From positions 1-46,917 of the forward strand of contig CAZOHH010000008.1 in NCBI GenBank assembly GCA_964579735.1: a DNA stretch of 46,917 nucleotides. The letters are read 5' to 3'. A program made the translations under genes and the position numbers. Positions 25,171 through 33,418 of the stretch are shown one piece after another (position 1 is the stretch's first letter; each line of letters opens with the position of its first letter). The stretch comes from CAILLO01 sp964579735. GTDB lineage: Bacteria > Bacillota > Clostridia > Saccharofermentanales > UBA5734. Below the pieces are notes generated by a model. That model saw nothing but the letters and a program-made list of their open reading frames with translations, was not told the origin of the DNA and did no database searches.

Positions 25171-25826
25171 ACGAAACGATCCAACGCATCGAACTCGGCT
25201 TCGTCAACGCCTATCTCGTCGAGACGCCCCTCGGGTTCGTCCTTGTCGATGCCGGTGTCCCTTCCTCCTGGGACCGCCTCAAGGCCGCCCTCGACGCCGC
25301 AGGCTGCACCCCCGGACGCCTGTCGCTCGTCCTGCTCACCCATGGCGACATGGACCACGTCGGATGCGCACGGCGACTGCGCGAAGAATACGGTGCTCCC
25401 GTCGCGGTCCACCCAGGAGACCGCGGGATGGTCGAGTCCGGAGAGGACCAGAATCGGCGCGGCTCCAATCTCGCCATCCGCATGGCCATGCGCTTCCGCC
25501 CCCACCACAGGGATCCCGATGCCCCCTACCTGAGCCCCGATGTCCTGCTCGAGGACGGCCAGAGCCTCGCCGCCTACGGCTGGGATGCGCGTGTCGTCCA
25601 CTGTCCGGGACATACCGTCGGATCCGTCGCCATCCTGACTTCCTCCGGAGACCTGATCGTCGGCGACACCGCGTCGAACATGACCCGACCGGGACCCGGC
25701 ATGCTCGTGCAGAACGCGGCCGAATACAACCGGACGCTGGCCATGCTGGCCGCGCTGCCTGCGAAGACGGTTTTTCCCGGTCACGGACGGCCGTTCCCCC
25801 ACGACCGGATGCCCCGCCGCTTGTAG
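25167..25826 (+). CDS. MBL-fold metallohydrolase
   Basis: A 219-residue glyoxalase-II-like hydrolase. The metal motif is THGDMDHVG, with Asp in place of the usual second His; CPGHTVGS, VGDTASN and FPGHGRPF supply the later ligands. It is shorter than the ComEC-like MBL protein and has no signal peptide, so it is probably cytoplasmic. AAGGAGG precedes ATG 25167, which overlaps the stop of the EFR1 gene, implying a shared process. The substrate is unknown. Confidence 0.88.
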   Translation: MNETIQRIELGFVNAYLVETPLGFVLVDAGVPSSWDRLKAALDAAGCTPGRLSLVLLTHGDMDHVGCARRLREEYGAPVAVHPGDRGMVESGEDQNRRGSNLAIRMAMRFRPHHRDPDAPYLSPDVLLEDGQSLAAYGWDARVVHCPGHTVGSVAILTSSGDLIVGDTASNMTRPGPGMLVQNAAEYNRTLAMLAALPAKTVFPGHGRPFPHDRMPRRL

Positions 25827-25844
25827 ACCGCCACTCCGCCTGGA

Positions 25845-25861
25845 TTTCACAGGGATTTCAC
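25845..25861 (+). promoter_or_regulatory. Direct-repeat response-regulator box before the two-component genes
   Basis: TTTCAC occurs at 25845-25850 and 25856-25861, an 11-bp period, in the context GATTTCACA. OmpR-class regulators bind such repeats one helical turn apart. The same pair occurs at 28002-28018 before the lipoprotein gene. A poor -10 (around 25872-25877) follows, suggesting an activated promoter. Confidence 0.6.
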
Positions 25862-25898
25862 ACGGTTGGGAGAAGATTCCTCTCGAGAGGTGGGACGA

Positions 25899-26576
25899 AT
25901 GGACATCACGGTTCTCGTTGCGGACGACGACGCGGTCCTCCGGGCCCTGTTGCGGGACATCCTCGGCAAGGAGGGGTTCACCGTCCTCGAGGCCGCCGAT
26001 GGGCGCAAGGCGGTCGAAGTCTTCTTCGGTCCGACTCCCGTCGACCTGGTGGTCCTCGACGTGATGATGCCGTTCCAGGACGGTTGGGAGGTTCTGCAGG
26101 AGATCCGAGAGCGTTCCGACACGCCGGTGCTGATGCTCACCGCCCTCGGCGACGAGGGACACGAAGTCCGCGGTCTGCGCAAGGGCGCCGACGACTTCGT
26201 CGCGAAGCCCTTCAGCTACGAGGTTTTCGTCGCGCGGGTGCGCGCCCTTCTGAGAAAGGCCATCCAGGCCCGGTCCGCCGAACTGGACGTCGGTGGGATC
26301 CATGTCGACCCGACGACGCACCGCGTCACGGTGGACGGGGAGGAGGCCGTGCTCAACCGCAAGGAGTTCGCACTGCTCTGCTACTTCCTGCAGAACCGCA
26401 ACCGCATCCTGACCCGCGAGCAGATCCTCGATGCGCTATGGGGCCGCGACTACGAAGGGGATATCCGGACCATCGACACCCACGTCAAGACCCTGCGCGC
26501 ACGGCTCGGAGACCGAGGGGACAGGATCGCCACGGTGCGGGGCGTCGGGTACCGGTTCGAGGAGGGCGAAAGATGA
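25899..26576 (+). CDS. OmpR-family response regulator
   Basis: A 225-residue regulator. The receiver domain (1-120) has the acidic pocket VADDDAVLR, the phosphorylation site VVLDVMMP (Asp near 53), LTALGD and the lysine in FVAKPFS. The winged-helix output domain (about 130-225) has LNRKEFALLCYFLQNRNRIL, TREQILDALWG and IDTHVKTLRARLG. ATG 25899 follows GAGAGGTGGG; a TTG further upstream is less likely. It overlaps the kinase gene in ATGA, and probable binding repeats lie before it. Confidence 0.93.
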   Translation: MDITVLVADDDAVLRALLRDILGKEGFTVLEAADGRKAVEVFFGPTPVDLVVLDVMMPFQDGWEVLQEIRERSDTPVLMLTALGDEGHEVRGLRKGADDFVAKPFSYEVFVARVRALLRKAIQARSAELDVGGIHVDPTTHRVTVDGEEAVLNRKEFALLCYFLQNRNRILTREQILDALWGRDYEGDIRTIDTHVKTLRARLGDRGDRIATVRGVGYRFEEGER

Positions 26577-27976
26577 CCATCCGCCGGAAGATGACCCTGG
26601 TCTTCTCCACTTTCCTGGTCGCTCTCGTCCTCGTGGGAGTCCTGCTGAACGTGGGTTTCCTGCTGCGGTTCTACATCAGGCAGAACCGGGCCGCCTTCCT
26701 GACCACCGCATCGGCCATTGCGAAGCAGTACGCATCCGACAAGTCCGGTGTCGAGACGCTGATCGACGGCATCGACCGGCTCGACAACATCAGCTGCACG
26801 ATTTCCGATGCACAGGGGCGGATCCTCTTCACCTCCTTCCCCGTGAAGACCGATGCAGGGTCCAGAAAACTCGCCGCCGACATCACGAAGGTCATCCGGG
26901 AGAACCGATCGAAACTCGCGACCACCTTCGTCTATACCGTCTTGGAGAGGCAGGACGGCCTCGCCCCGAAGCTCGTCTTCGTCCGGCGACTGGATGATGG
27001 AGGCTACCTGGTCCTGCAGAAGGCCATGAAAGGCATCCGGGAAAGCGTCGCGATCGCGAACCGCTTCTATGTCTTTTCCGGTCTCGCGCTGCTTCTGGTC
27101 GGCGGAGTGTTCGTCTATTTCTTTGCGAAGCGGATGACCCGTCCCATCGTGGAGATGAGCGAGGTCGCCGAGGGAATCTCGAACCTCGACTTCAGCCGCC
27201 GCGTAGGGACGGAGCAGCAGGACGAAATCGGGACGCTCGGGCGGAGCATCGACCGGATCTCCGAACGCCTGAGCGCGAGCCTCGAGGAACTGAAGCTCGA
27301 CGTGGAGAGACGGAAGCAGCTGGTCCGCAATATCTCCCACGAACTGAAATCGCCCATCGGAGTGATCAAGGGATATGCGGAGGGTTTGCGCTTCGGCGTG
27401 GCCGAGGACCCAGAAAAATCCGACCGATACTGCGCCGTGATCGCCGAGGAGTGCGACCGCATGGACGGGATGGTCCGCGAGCTGCTCACGCTGTCGATGC
27501 TCGAGTCGGGCGGCATGGAGGCGCATCGCATGCGCTTCGACCTCGGGGATGTCGTACGCAGGGTCGCCGAGCGCTTCGAACCAGTCCTTTCCGCGAAGGG
27601 AATCGCATTCTCCCTGGACGTGCCCGGACCGGCGCCCGTGGAAGCCGACGAGGAGCTTGTCGAGCGTGCCGTCGTCAACTACCTGACCAACGCCATGAAT
27701 CATGCGGACGGCGATCGACGCGTGGTGGCGGCGGTCGGACGGGCACCTGGAGGTGGAACGCGCCTGTCGGTCTTCAACACGGGCTCCGGCATTCCGCCGA
27801 AGGAGATGGCCCGGATATGGGACGTCTTCCACAAGGTGGATCAGGCGCGGTCGCGGGAGTACGGCGGCCACGGCCTCGGGCTGTCCATCGTCAAGCTGGT
27901 GGCGGGTCTGCACGGCGGCGCGGTCGGTGTCGAGAACGTCGACGGAGGCGTCCGCTTCTTCCTGGACCTGCCGTGA
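26573..27976 (+). CDS. Sensor histidine kinase (HAMP type)
   Basis: A 467-residue kinase with two membrane helices (about 8-33 and 160-184) enclosing a ~125-residue extracellular sensor region, then a HAMP linker, a HisKA domain with the phospho-accepting histidine in NISHELKSPIG (about 256), and a HATPase domain: N box VVNYLTNAMNHA, G1 NTGSGIPPKEM, F box IWDVFHKVDQARS, G2 YGGHGLGLSIVK. The G1 begins FNTG where many kinases have DNG; this variant is common in VanS-like kinases. It pairs with the regulator before it. The sensor domain is not a family I recognise. Confidence 0.93.
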   Translation: MTIRRKMTLVFSTFLVALVLVGVLLNVGFLLRFYIRQNRAAFLTTASAIAKQYASDKSGVETLIDGIDRLDNISCTISDAQGRILFTSFPVKTDAGSRKLAADITKVIRENRSKLATTFVYTVLERQDGLAPKLVFVRRLDDGGYLVLQKAMKGIRESVAIANRFYVFSGLALLLVGGVFVYFFAKRMTRPIVEMSEVAEGISNLDFSRRVGTEQQDEIGTLGRSIDRISERLSASLEELKLDVERRKQLVRNISHELKSPIGVIKGYAEGLRFGVAEDPEKSDRYCAVIAEECDRMDGMVRELLTLSMLESGGMEAHRMRFDLGDVVRRVAERFEPVLSAKGIAFSLDVPGPAPVEADEELVERAVVNYLTNAMNHADGDRRVVAAVGRAPGGGTRLSVFNTGSGIPPKEMARIWDVFHKVDQARSREYGGHGLGLSIVKLVAGLHGGAVGVENVDGGVRFFLDLP

Positions 27977-28001
27977 TTTCAGCCAGGGATTGTCTTATTC
28001 C

Positions 28002-28018
28002 TTTCACGTCGATTTCAC
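28002..28018 (+). promoter_or_regulatory. Direct-repeat response-regulator box before the lipoprotein gene
   Basis: TTTCAC at 28002-28007 and 28013-28018 repeat with the same 11-bp period and the same GATTTCACAC context as the box at 25845-25861. A TACGAT at 28029-28034 could be the -10, with the box replacing a normal -35. This suggests that the lipoprotein and the secreted protein after it are targets of the neighbouring regulator. Confidence 0.6.
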
Positions 28019-28086
28019 ACAACCGCATTACGATGAAGGTGCGGGTCGAACCTGCAGAGTAGAAAGCGAAGAAAGGTGGAACGGAC

Positions 28087-28458
28087 ATGGAACGAAGATG
28101 GACCGCAAAAGCGAAGATCAAAGCGTCGGCTTTGCTCGTGCTCGCACTCTCGTTCGGCCTCGTCCTTGCGACGGGCTGCGGGAGGACGGGGGGCGACGGC
28201 GACGCGGACCCAACGCCGACGACAGTCCAGGAACCTATCCCCACGGTCGGCGCGGACTCCCAGGAGGTCCTGGGCTGGCTCGAAGACGCGGAAACGGTCA
28301 TGGACGCCGCTCCTGCGACGGATGGAATCGACCTGGACCTGGCAGCGATCGAAACCGAAAACACAGCGACATCGGACCCGGCACCGCTCCTGACCTCGGC
28401 TGCCGGGATGGAGAAGGACCTGAACGTCACGGTTCCAACCGTGGCTGCGATTCCCTAG
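28087..28458 (+). CDS. Small lipoprotein, unknown function
   Basis: A 123-residue protein with a basic N-terminus, a hydrophobic core and a lipobox-like LATGC (cysteine near 31), so probably a lipid-anchored surface protein. The mature part is short, acidic and Thr/Pro/Ala-rich (DADPTPTTVQEP) without recognisable domains. AAAGGTGG lies upstream of ATG 28087. It sits between the kinase gene and a secreted helical protein gene, with a predicted regulator box upstream. It could be an accessory sensor or a regulated envelope protein. Confidence 0.7.
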   Translation: MERRWTAKAKIKASALLVLALSFGLVLATGCGRTGGDGDADPTPTTVQEPIPTVGADSQEVLGWLEDAETVMDAAPATDGIDLDLAAIETENTATSDPAPLLTSAAGMEKDLNVTVPTVAAIP

Positions 28459-28476
28459 GAAAGGAAGGTTGATGAG

Positions 28477-29412
28477 ATGAAGAAGAATTGGAAGAGAATC
28501 GGGACGGTACTGTTGTGCGTCGTCCTCATGATGATCATCGCCGTGCCCGTCGCGGCGACGACGGTTGGCGACGTGCGGTCGAAGCGTCTCGCCGTGGAAG
28601 CCGCCAGCGCGGAGATCCGCGGCCTGATGCAGACAGCCCGGGAGTCCATGGGCACCGTACGGACTGCCCTCGAGGGGCATGTGAAGGCCATGGCGAAAGT
28701 TGCACCCGAGGATTTCGCCGCGCTGAAGGTCCGGCTGGACGAATTGCGCGCTCGGATGGGCACCGTGCTCGCGGAGCGCGAGTTCTTCCTCGCGAAGATG
28801 GCCGAATTCAGGACGGCCATGGATGCGAAGGACCTCGACAGCGCTTCCGCCGTGCTCGACGAGGTCATGGCGCGTCAGGCCGCATGGAAATCCGCAGTGG
28901 AGACCTTCATCACGGATGCGCAGGCGCTGGCCATGGACGTGGCTGCGCTCGCCGACGAAACGGGTCCCATTTGGGAGGCTCAGAAGACGGAGCGTGACGC
29001 TTTCCTCAAAGCGGTGAAGGAGAAGAAGGCCACGCTGGATGAGACGCACGCGGTCGTCATGGCGAAGAACGAAGAGCTGAAGGGAATCCTGGCGCAGATC
29101 CGTGCGAAGATCGAGGCAGGCGCCCTGGATGCGTTATCCGAAGACGACCGGGCCAGTGTCAAGGCAAGCCTCGACTCGATAAGGGCTGGACTGAAGACCA
29201 CCTTCGATGGATCCGTGAAGACCCAGATCGAGGCGTTCCACGCCGCTCGACGGGAAGGGGACCACGAGGCGGCACTGGCCGCATTGGACGAAGCCTTGAA
29301 AATCCAGGCTCCCCGCCCGGCGGTCCTGGACGGTTTCATATCCACGGCCCAGGACGTGCTGGAAAGGCTCGAGACGTCCGGTGCGGCGGCCTCGCCGACT
29401 GGAACGATCTAG
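28477..29412 (+). CDS. Secreted alpha-helical protein, probable coiled coil
   Basis: A 311-residue protein with a signal peptide (cleavage likely after PVAA, about residue 27). The rest is almost entirely helical and rich in Ala, Lys, Glu and Asp, with heptad-like stretches such as ALKVRLDELRARMGTVLAE and NEELKGILAQIRAKIEAG. It has no cysteine in the mature part and no domain I know. AGGAAGG is 11 nt before ATG 28477. A strong terminator follows at 29433-29474. By its context it is the final output gene of the two-component locus, perhaps an envelope-stress or cell-wall-binding protein. Confidence 0.75.
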   Translation: MKKNWKRIGTVLLCVVLMMIIAVPVAATTVGDVRSKRLAVEAASAEIRGLMQTARESMGTVRTALEGHVKAMAKVAPEDFAALKVRLDELRARMGTVLAEREFFLAKMAEFRTAMDAKDLDSASAVLDEVMARQAAWKSAVETFITDAQALAMDVAALADETGPIWEAQKTERDAFLKAVKEKKATLDETHAVVMAKNEELKGILAQIRAKIEAGALDALSEDDRASVKASLDSIRAGLKTTFDGSVKTQIEAFHAARREGDHEAALAALDEALKIQAPRPAVLDGFISTAQDVLERLETSGAAASPTGTI

Positions 29413-29432
29413 TCGGCTCTCTCCGACGATCC

Positions 29433-29474
29433 AAAGGACCCCCGAGGCACTTCGGCGTGCTTCGGGGGTCCTTT
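29433..29474 (+). terminator. Rho-independent terminator after the two-component operon
   Basis: AAAGGACCCCCGA (29433-29445) pairs perfectly with 29462-29474; an inner GCAC/GTGC pair extends the stem to 18 bp with one G-T pair. The stem is flanked by AAA and TTT, so it can act in both directions and may also end the convergent DUF2892 gene. Confidence 0.85.
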
Positions 29475-29508
29475 GCGTTTCCGGTTCGGCTATGCCCTTC
29501 CGGTGAAA

Positions 29509-29691
29509 CTAGCCCTTCTTGTTCGTCTTGATGCCGAACGGCAGGTACAGCGGGCAGACACCGATCCAGGAAGTGGCGAGAAGCACGACGCCGAGCAGTC
29601 CGACCCAGCGCCAGCCGCTCTGGACGACCACGAGTACGACGAGGAGCGCGATACCGAGCACGATCCGGATGATGCGGTCTACGCCGCCCAT
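29509..29691 (-). CDS. DUF2892 (YgaP-like) membrane protein, 5' end near gap
   Basis: At least 60 residues: GGVDRIIRIVLGIALLVVLVVVQ, a short loop, VGLLGVVLLATSWIGVCPLYLPFGIKTNKKG. GxxDRxxRxxxG and GxCPLYxxxGI are DUF2892 hallmarks, with two membrane helices. Relatives usually begin MxxNMGxxDR; here the codon before ATG 29691 is AAC (Asn), so the true start probably lies 3-5 codons upstream in the N gap. The family accompanies rhodanese or sulphur proteins in some bacteria; any partner would be in the gap. Confidence 0.85.
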   Translation of the reverse strand: MGGVDRIIRIVLGIALLVVLVVVQSGWRWVGLLGVVLLATSWIGVCPLYLPFGIKTNKKG

Positions 29692-29694
29692 GTT

Positions 29695-29794
29695 NNNNNN
29701 NNNNNNNNNNNNNNNNNNNNNNNNNNNNNNNNNNNNNNNNNNNNNNNNNNNNNNNNNNNNNNNNNNNNNNNNNNNNNNNNNNNNNNNNNNNNNN
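29695..29794. other. Assembly gap of 100 N (true gap)
   Basis: Unlike the other two 100-N gaps, the flanks share no duplicated sequence. Base composition changes sharply: GC-rich to the left, AT-rich to the right, so real sequence is probably missing at the edge of an inserted segment. Confidence 0.7.
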
Positions 29795-29795
29795 A

Positions 29796-29830
29796 ATGAT
29801 TCTGCAAAGAATTATTCTTTAGAGAATCAT
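29796..29830. promoter_or_regulatory. 35-bp two-arm palindrome, possible operator or terminator
   Basis: ATGATTCT-GC-AAAGAAT-T-ATTCTTT-AG-AGAATCAT: an 8-bp outer and a 7-bp inner stem centred on 29813, with a 2x2 mismatch between them. It ends 1 nt before the -35 element of the following promoter. It could bind a dimeric repressor, or end a transcript entering from the gap. Confidence 0.6.
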
Positions 29831-29831
29831 A

Positions 29832-29859
29832 TTGCCATTCCGACACCGGCAGATATAAT
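29832..29859 (+). promoter_or_regulatory. Promoter of the ATPase gene
   Basis: TTGCCA (29832-29837) and a consensus TATAAT (29854-29859) are 16 nt apart, 64 nt before the start codon. It is one of the best promoters in the window and lies in an AT-rich patch. Confidence 0.75.
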
Positions 29860-29922
29860 GGAGTGGAATGCGGAGCTCGGTGATGCGGCTCAGAAACAAA
29901 GCGAGAGGAGCTGTGGACCGGA

Positions 29923-31314
29923 ATGGATTCCTTCTTTGACCGGGAACAGGAACTCGCGACTCTGGAACGCCTCTATGCGCAGGAAAGCGGCACGCTCCTC
30001 ATCCTGTATGGAAGACGGAGGGTCGGAAAAACCGCTCTGATCCAGCGTTTCTTAAAAGACAAGCACGCCCTTTACCTTCTAGCCACTGAAGAGAGCGGGA
30101 CGGAAAATCTCGGTTATTTCCGGACGTTGGTCGCCGATTTTCTCGAGGACGACCTGGTTCGCGAAGCCGTCGGGCTCTCCTGGGAGAAACTCGCCGCCCG
30201 CTTCAGCGCCTCCGAAGGGAAGAAAGTCCTGGTCATCGACGAGTTCCAGTATCTCTGCACCTCCAACCCGGCCTTCTCCAGCCTCATGCAGCGCATGTAC
30301 GATACGGTGCTCAAGCCCGCCGGCGTCATGGTCGTGCTGTGCGGTTCCTATATCCGGATGATGGAGTCGGAGACGTTGAATTACGATAGTCCGCTCTACG
30401 GTCGCAGGGATGGCCAGATCCGCCTGGCACAGATCCCTTTCCGCTATTACGGGGAGTTCCTGCCCGGGCGAAGTGAAGACGAACGCATCCAGTACTATTC
30501 CGTGACGGGTGGGGTTCCACGGTACATCGAGATGATGACCCGTGCCTCGAGTCTGTTCGGGGCCATCGACGAAAGGATCCTGGATCCGCGGAGCATGCTC
30601 TTCGAGGAGCCATTCTTCCTCCTCTCCCACGAGGTGCGGGACATCGGCAGCTACTTCACGTTGCTGAAGACTCTCGCGAGCGGCCACCGAAAGCCTTCGG
30701 AGATCGCCGCGACCATGCAGATCAGGCAGACCAGCCTCTCCAAGCTGCTTTCCGCGCTGATTCAACTGGACCTGGTCGAAAGGACCGTCCCGGTCACCGA
30801 AGAGAATCCGGAGAAAAGCAAGAAGGGCCTATACTCCATCAAGGACAATTTCCTTTCCTTCTGGTTCCGTTTCGTCTTCCCCTATCGGTCCTCCCTTTCG
30901 ATGCGCGACTTCACCCATGCGAGGGAGAACATCCGGGAGAACTTCATTTCCGGGCAGGTGAGTCGAGTCTTCGAAGATATCTGCGCCGAGAAACTCTGGG
31001 CTCTCTCCGAAAATGGCGCGTTCGACGGGCCGCTCCAGAAGGTCGCCCCCTGGTGGGATAGCCGGACCGAAATCGATCTCGTAGGCCTCGGCGTCGACCG
31101 CACGACGCTGGTCAGTGCCGAGTGCGAATATTCCGTCCATCGCGTCGGACCTTCCGTTTTATACGACCTGAAGAGGAAGACGGAACGGATTCCCTGGAAA
31201 AACGGACAGCGCACCGAAACCTTCGTCCTGTTCTCCCGCAGCGGGTTCGATGCGTCCCTGGAGGAAATCGCCGCCTCCGACCCGCATGTCCTGCTGATCG
31301 GCCTCGACCCTTAA
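29923..31314 (+). CDS. Archaeal-type AAA ATPase with DUF234 nuclease-like C-terminus
   Basis: A 463-residue protein of the archaeal ATPase/DUF234 family. Residues 1-220: FFDREQELATLERLY, Walker A GRRRVGKT (about 29-36), Walker B VLVIDEFQYL (about 105), sensor LCGSYIRMM and YGRRDGQIRLAQIPF. A winged helix comes next (IAATMQIRQTSLSKLLSALIQLDLVER). The C-terminal DUF234 part, a PD-(D/E)xK-like fold, has WWDSRTEIDLVG and then ECEYS where relatives usually have ECK; the usual lysine is absent. Family function is unsettled, with links to mobile DNA. GAGAGGAG lies 12 nt upstream. The AT-rich upstream patch and isolated position suggest acquisition by transfer. Confidence 0.88.
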   Translation: MDSFFDREQELATLERLYAQESGTLLILYGRRRVGKTALIQRFLKDKHALYLLATEESGTENLGYFRTLVADFLEDDLVREAVGLSWEKLAARFSASEGKKVLVIDEFQYLCTSNPAFSSLMQRMYDTVLKPAGVMVVLCGSYIRMMESETLNYDSPLYGRRDGQIRLAQIPFRYYGEFLPGRSEDERIQYYSVTGGVPRYIEMMTRASSLFGAIDERILDPRSMLFEEPFFLLSHEVRDIGSYFTLLKTLASGHRKPSEIAATMQIRQTSLSKLLSALIQLDLVERTVPVTEENPEKSKKGLYSIKDNFLSFWFRFVFPYRSSLSMRDFTHARENIRENFISGQVSRVFEDICAEKLWALSENGAFDGPLQKVAPWWDSRTEIDLVGLGVDRTTLVSAECEYSVHRVGPSVLYDLKRKTERIPWKNGQRTETFVLFSRSGFDASLEEIAASDPHVLLIGLDP

Positions 31315-31341
31315 AAGAACGCACATCGGAAAGGAAACCGA

Positions 31342-32193
31342 ATGAACCGCACGACCATACCCCCCGCACCGCCCCGCACACCCCTCCAACCCTCCCTGTA
31401 CGACGCCATCTTCCACCGCCGCTCCATCCGTCGCTTCGACATGACACCCTTGCCCATCGACCTCGTCGACGCCGTTCGCGCTTTCGCCGCGAGCGCCATT
31501 CCACTCGATTCCTCCATCCGCGTCGAGTTCGTCGTCCGCCACGAGGCCGATGTGCGCAACCTCCTGCCGAACGAAGCTCCCCACTACCTCTGCCTGTACT
31601 CGGAGCGGAAAGGTCCGTATCTGATGAATGCGGGCTATCTCCTCCAGCAAGTCGACCTGCACCTTTCGTCGACCGGCCTCGGCAGCTGCTGGCTCGGCAT
31701 CGCGAAGCCGAACGGGAAGACCGTGCCCTCCGCACCCACGAAGGCGGAACTGCACGGCCTCGACTTCGTCATCATGCTCGCCTTCGGCCGCCCTGCCGTT
31801 CCGCTCCACAGGACCTCCCCGGCAGAATTCGCAAGGCAGGGTCTACCCTCGATCGCCGACCTACCTTCGCTTTCGGGGTTCATTGCCGCGTCGGGGCTTT
31901 CGGCCCCCGCGGACTGGCTCGAACCCGTCCGGCTCGCACCTTCCGCCACGAATTCGCAGCCATGGCACTTCAGCGGCGACGGCGACGCGCTCCTCGTCTC
32001 CCGCGAGCGGCTCGGACTCCTGAGGGAGCCGTTCATGGGCAGGATGAACCAGATCGACATCGGCATCGCCCTCTGCCACCTCGATCTCTCCCTTTCGCAC
32101 TGCGGAAGATCCGCGATGTTCGACTTCACGAAGACGCCTGCGCCGGAAGGCTTCGAGGCCATGGCGCGCGTCAGGACAGGAAAGGAAGCATAG
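31342..32193 (+). CDS. Nitroreductase-like protein, long form
   Basis: A 283-residue protein. The opening LYDAIFHRRSIRRFDMTPL is the nitroreductase FMN-binding start. Two half-domains follow, the second with APSATNSQPWHF, the family ASNxQPW motif, as in the putative TM-nitroreductase group (usually 200-250 residues). Between them, LLQQVDLHLSSTGLGSCWLGIAKP lines the flavin pocket. GGAAAGG precedes ATG 31342. It stands directly before a ferredoxin-tailed aldo/keto reductase gene with no spacer, so the two are probably co-translated. The substrate is unknown. Confidence 0.85.
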   Translation: MNRTTIPPAPPRTPLQPSLYDAIFHRRSIRRFDMTPLPIDLVDAVRAFAASAIPLDSSIRVEFVVRHEADVRNLLPNEAPHYLCLYSERKGPYLMNAGYLLQQVDLHLSSTGLGSCWLGIAKPNGKTVPSAPTKAELHGLDFVIMLAFGRPAVPLHRTSPAEFARQGLPSIADLPSLSGFIAASGLSAPADWLEPVRLAPSATNSQPWHFSGDGDALLVSRERLGLLREPFMGRMNQIDIGIALCHLDLSLSHCGRSAMFDFTKTPAPEGFEAMARVRTGKEA

Positions 32194-33402
32194 ATGCTGA
32201 CCAGAACCAACGAAAAGACCGGACAGGACCTCTCCCAGCTCGGATTCGGATTCATGCGGCTGCCCTCCAAGACCGGCGCCGCAGACGAAGCCGCCGTGAC
32301 CGCCCTGGTGCGCGAGGCCGTGGATGCCGGTGTCGACTACTTCGACACCGCCTTCGTCTATGGATCCGGAAAGAACGAGACCGACCTCGGCAAGGCCCTG
32401 ACCGACGGATACCGCGCGCGGGTGAAGATCGCCACGAAGATGCCTCCTTACAAGGTGAGCAAACTCGACGCCGCGAAGAAGATCTTCGCCACGCAGCTCG
32501 TACGGTTGCAGACCGACTACATCGACTACTATCTCCTGCACATGGTCATGGACAAACCCATGTTCGACCGGCTGGCCGATCTCGGCGTGATGACCTGGCT
32601 CGAAGAGCTGAAGGCCGCCGGTGTCGTGCGCAACATCGGCTTCTCCTTCCATGGGGGCAAGGTCGACTTCGAGGAACTCATCGCCGCGTACCCCTGGGAT
32701 ATCGTTCAGATCCAATACAACTACCTCGACGAGAACAACCAGGCCACGAAGTCCGGCCTGCAGCTCGCCGCCCAGCTCGGGATTCCCGTCGTCGTCATGG
32801 AGCCTTTGCGCGGGGGGCAGCTCGTCGCGAACCTGCCGGAAGAGGTGAAGAAGGCCTTCAAGGCGGCCCATCCGACGTGGACGCCGGTCGAGTGGGCGCT
32901 GCGCTGGCTGTGGGATCAGCCCGAGGTCACCGTCGTGCTGTCCGGGATGTGCGACTCCGCGCAGCTCGAGGAAAACGTGCGCATCGCCCGCGAGGCCAGC
33001 GCCGGGTCGTTGACCGATGCCGACCGCGCTGTGTTCGAGGAGGTCAAGCGGATCCTGCTGGAGAAGACCAAGGTTCCTTGTACGGCTTGCGGCTACTGCA
33101 TGCCCTGCCCCTTCGGCGTCGACATCCCCGGCTGCTTCTCCAACCTGAACGACAAGCACCGCAACGCCGGAGGCTCGTCCCCCTTCAAGTATGCACAGAG
33201 CCTCGGCGCCATGTCCGCGCGGCCCGGCTTCGCGTCGAACTGCACGGAGTGCGGCAAGTGCGAACCCCACTGCCCGCAGAAGATCCAGATCATCTCGGAA
33301 TTGAAGGGTGTCGCGAAGGAAATGGAAGGACCACTGTTCCGGCCCCTGGTGAGACTCGCTCGGAAACTCATGAAGGTGAAGAAGCCCGCAAGCAGAAAAT
33401 AG
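32194..33402 (+). CDS. Aldo/keto reductase with C-terminal 4Fe-4S domain
   Basis: A 402-residue enzyme of the COG1453 type. The TIM-barrel part (1-285) has LGFGFMRLP, DAGVDYFDTAFVYGSGKNE (catalytic Asp and Tyr), KIATKMPP and IDYYLLHMV. A ferredoxin-like tail holds CTACGYCMPCPFGVDIPGC (about 296) and CTECGKCEPHCPQKI (about 349), enough for two clusters. This fusion is common in anaerobes and suggests electrons from ferredoxin instead of NADPH alone. ATG 32194 immediately follows the nitroreductase stop. Confidence 0.93.
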   Translation: MLTRTNEKTGQDLSQLGFGFMRLPSKTGAADEAAVTALVREAVDAGVDYFDTAFVYGSGKNETDLGKALTDGYRARVKIATKMPPYKVSKLDAAKKIFATQLVRLQTDYIDYYLLHMVMDKPMFDRLADLGVMTWLEELKAAGVVRNIGFSFHGGKVDFEELIAAYPWDIVQIQYNYLDENNQATKSGLQLAAQLGIPVVVMEPLRGGQLVANLPEEVKKAFKAAHPTWTPVEWALRWLWDQPEVTVVLSGMCDSAQLEENVRIAREASAGSLTDADRAVFEEVKRILLEKTKVPCTACGYCMPCPFGVDIPGCFSNLNDKHRNAGGSSPFKYAQSLGAMSARPGFASNCTECGKCEPHCPQKIQIISELKGVAKEMEGPLFRPLVRLARKLMKVKKPASRK

Positions 33403-33418
33403 GGAGGGAACCCTAAGC

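Noticed and set aside
25082..27976. A 964-codon open reading across the MBL, regulator and kinase genes
   Set aside because: Only its end (the kinase) is real. The first two thirds are Arg/Pro/Gly-rich shadow sequence over genes with clear starts and ATGA overlaps.
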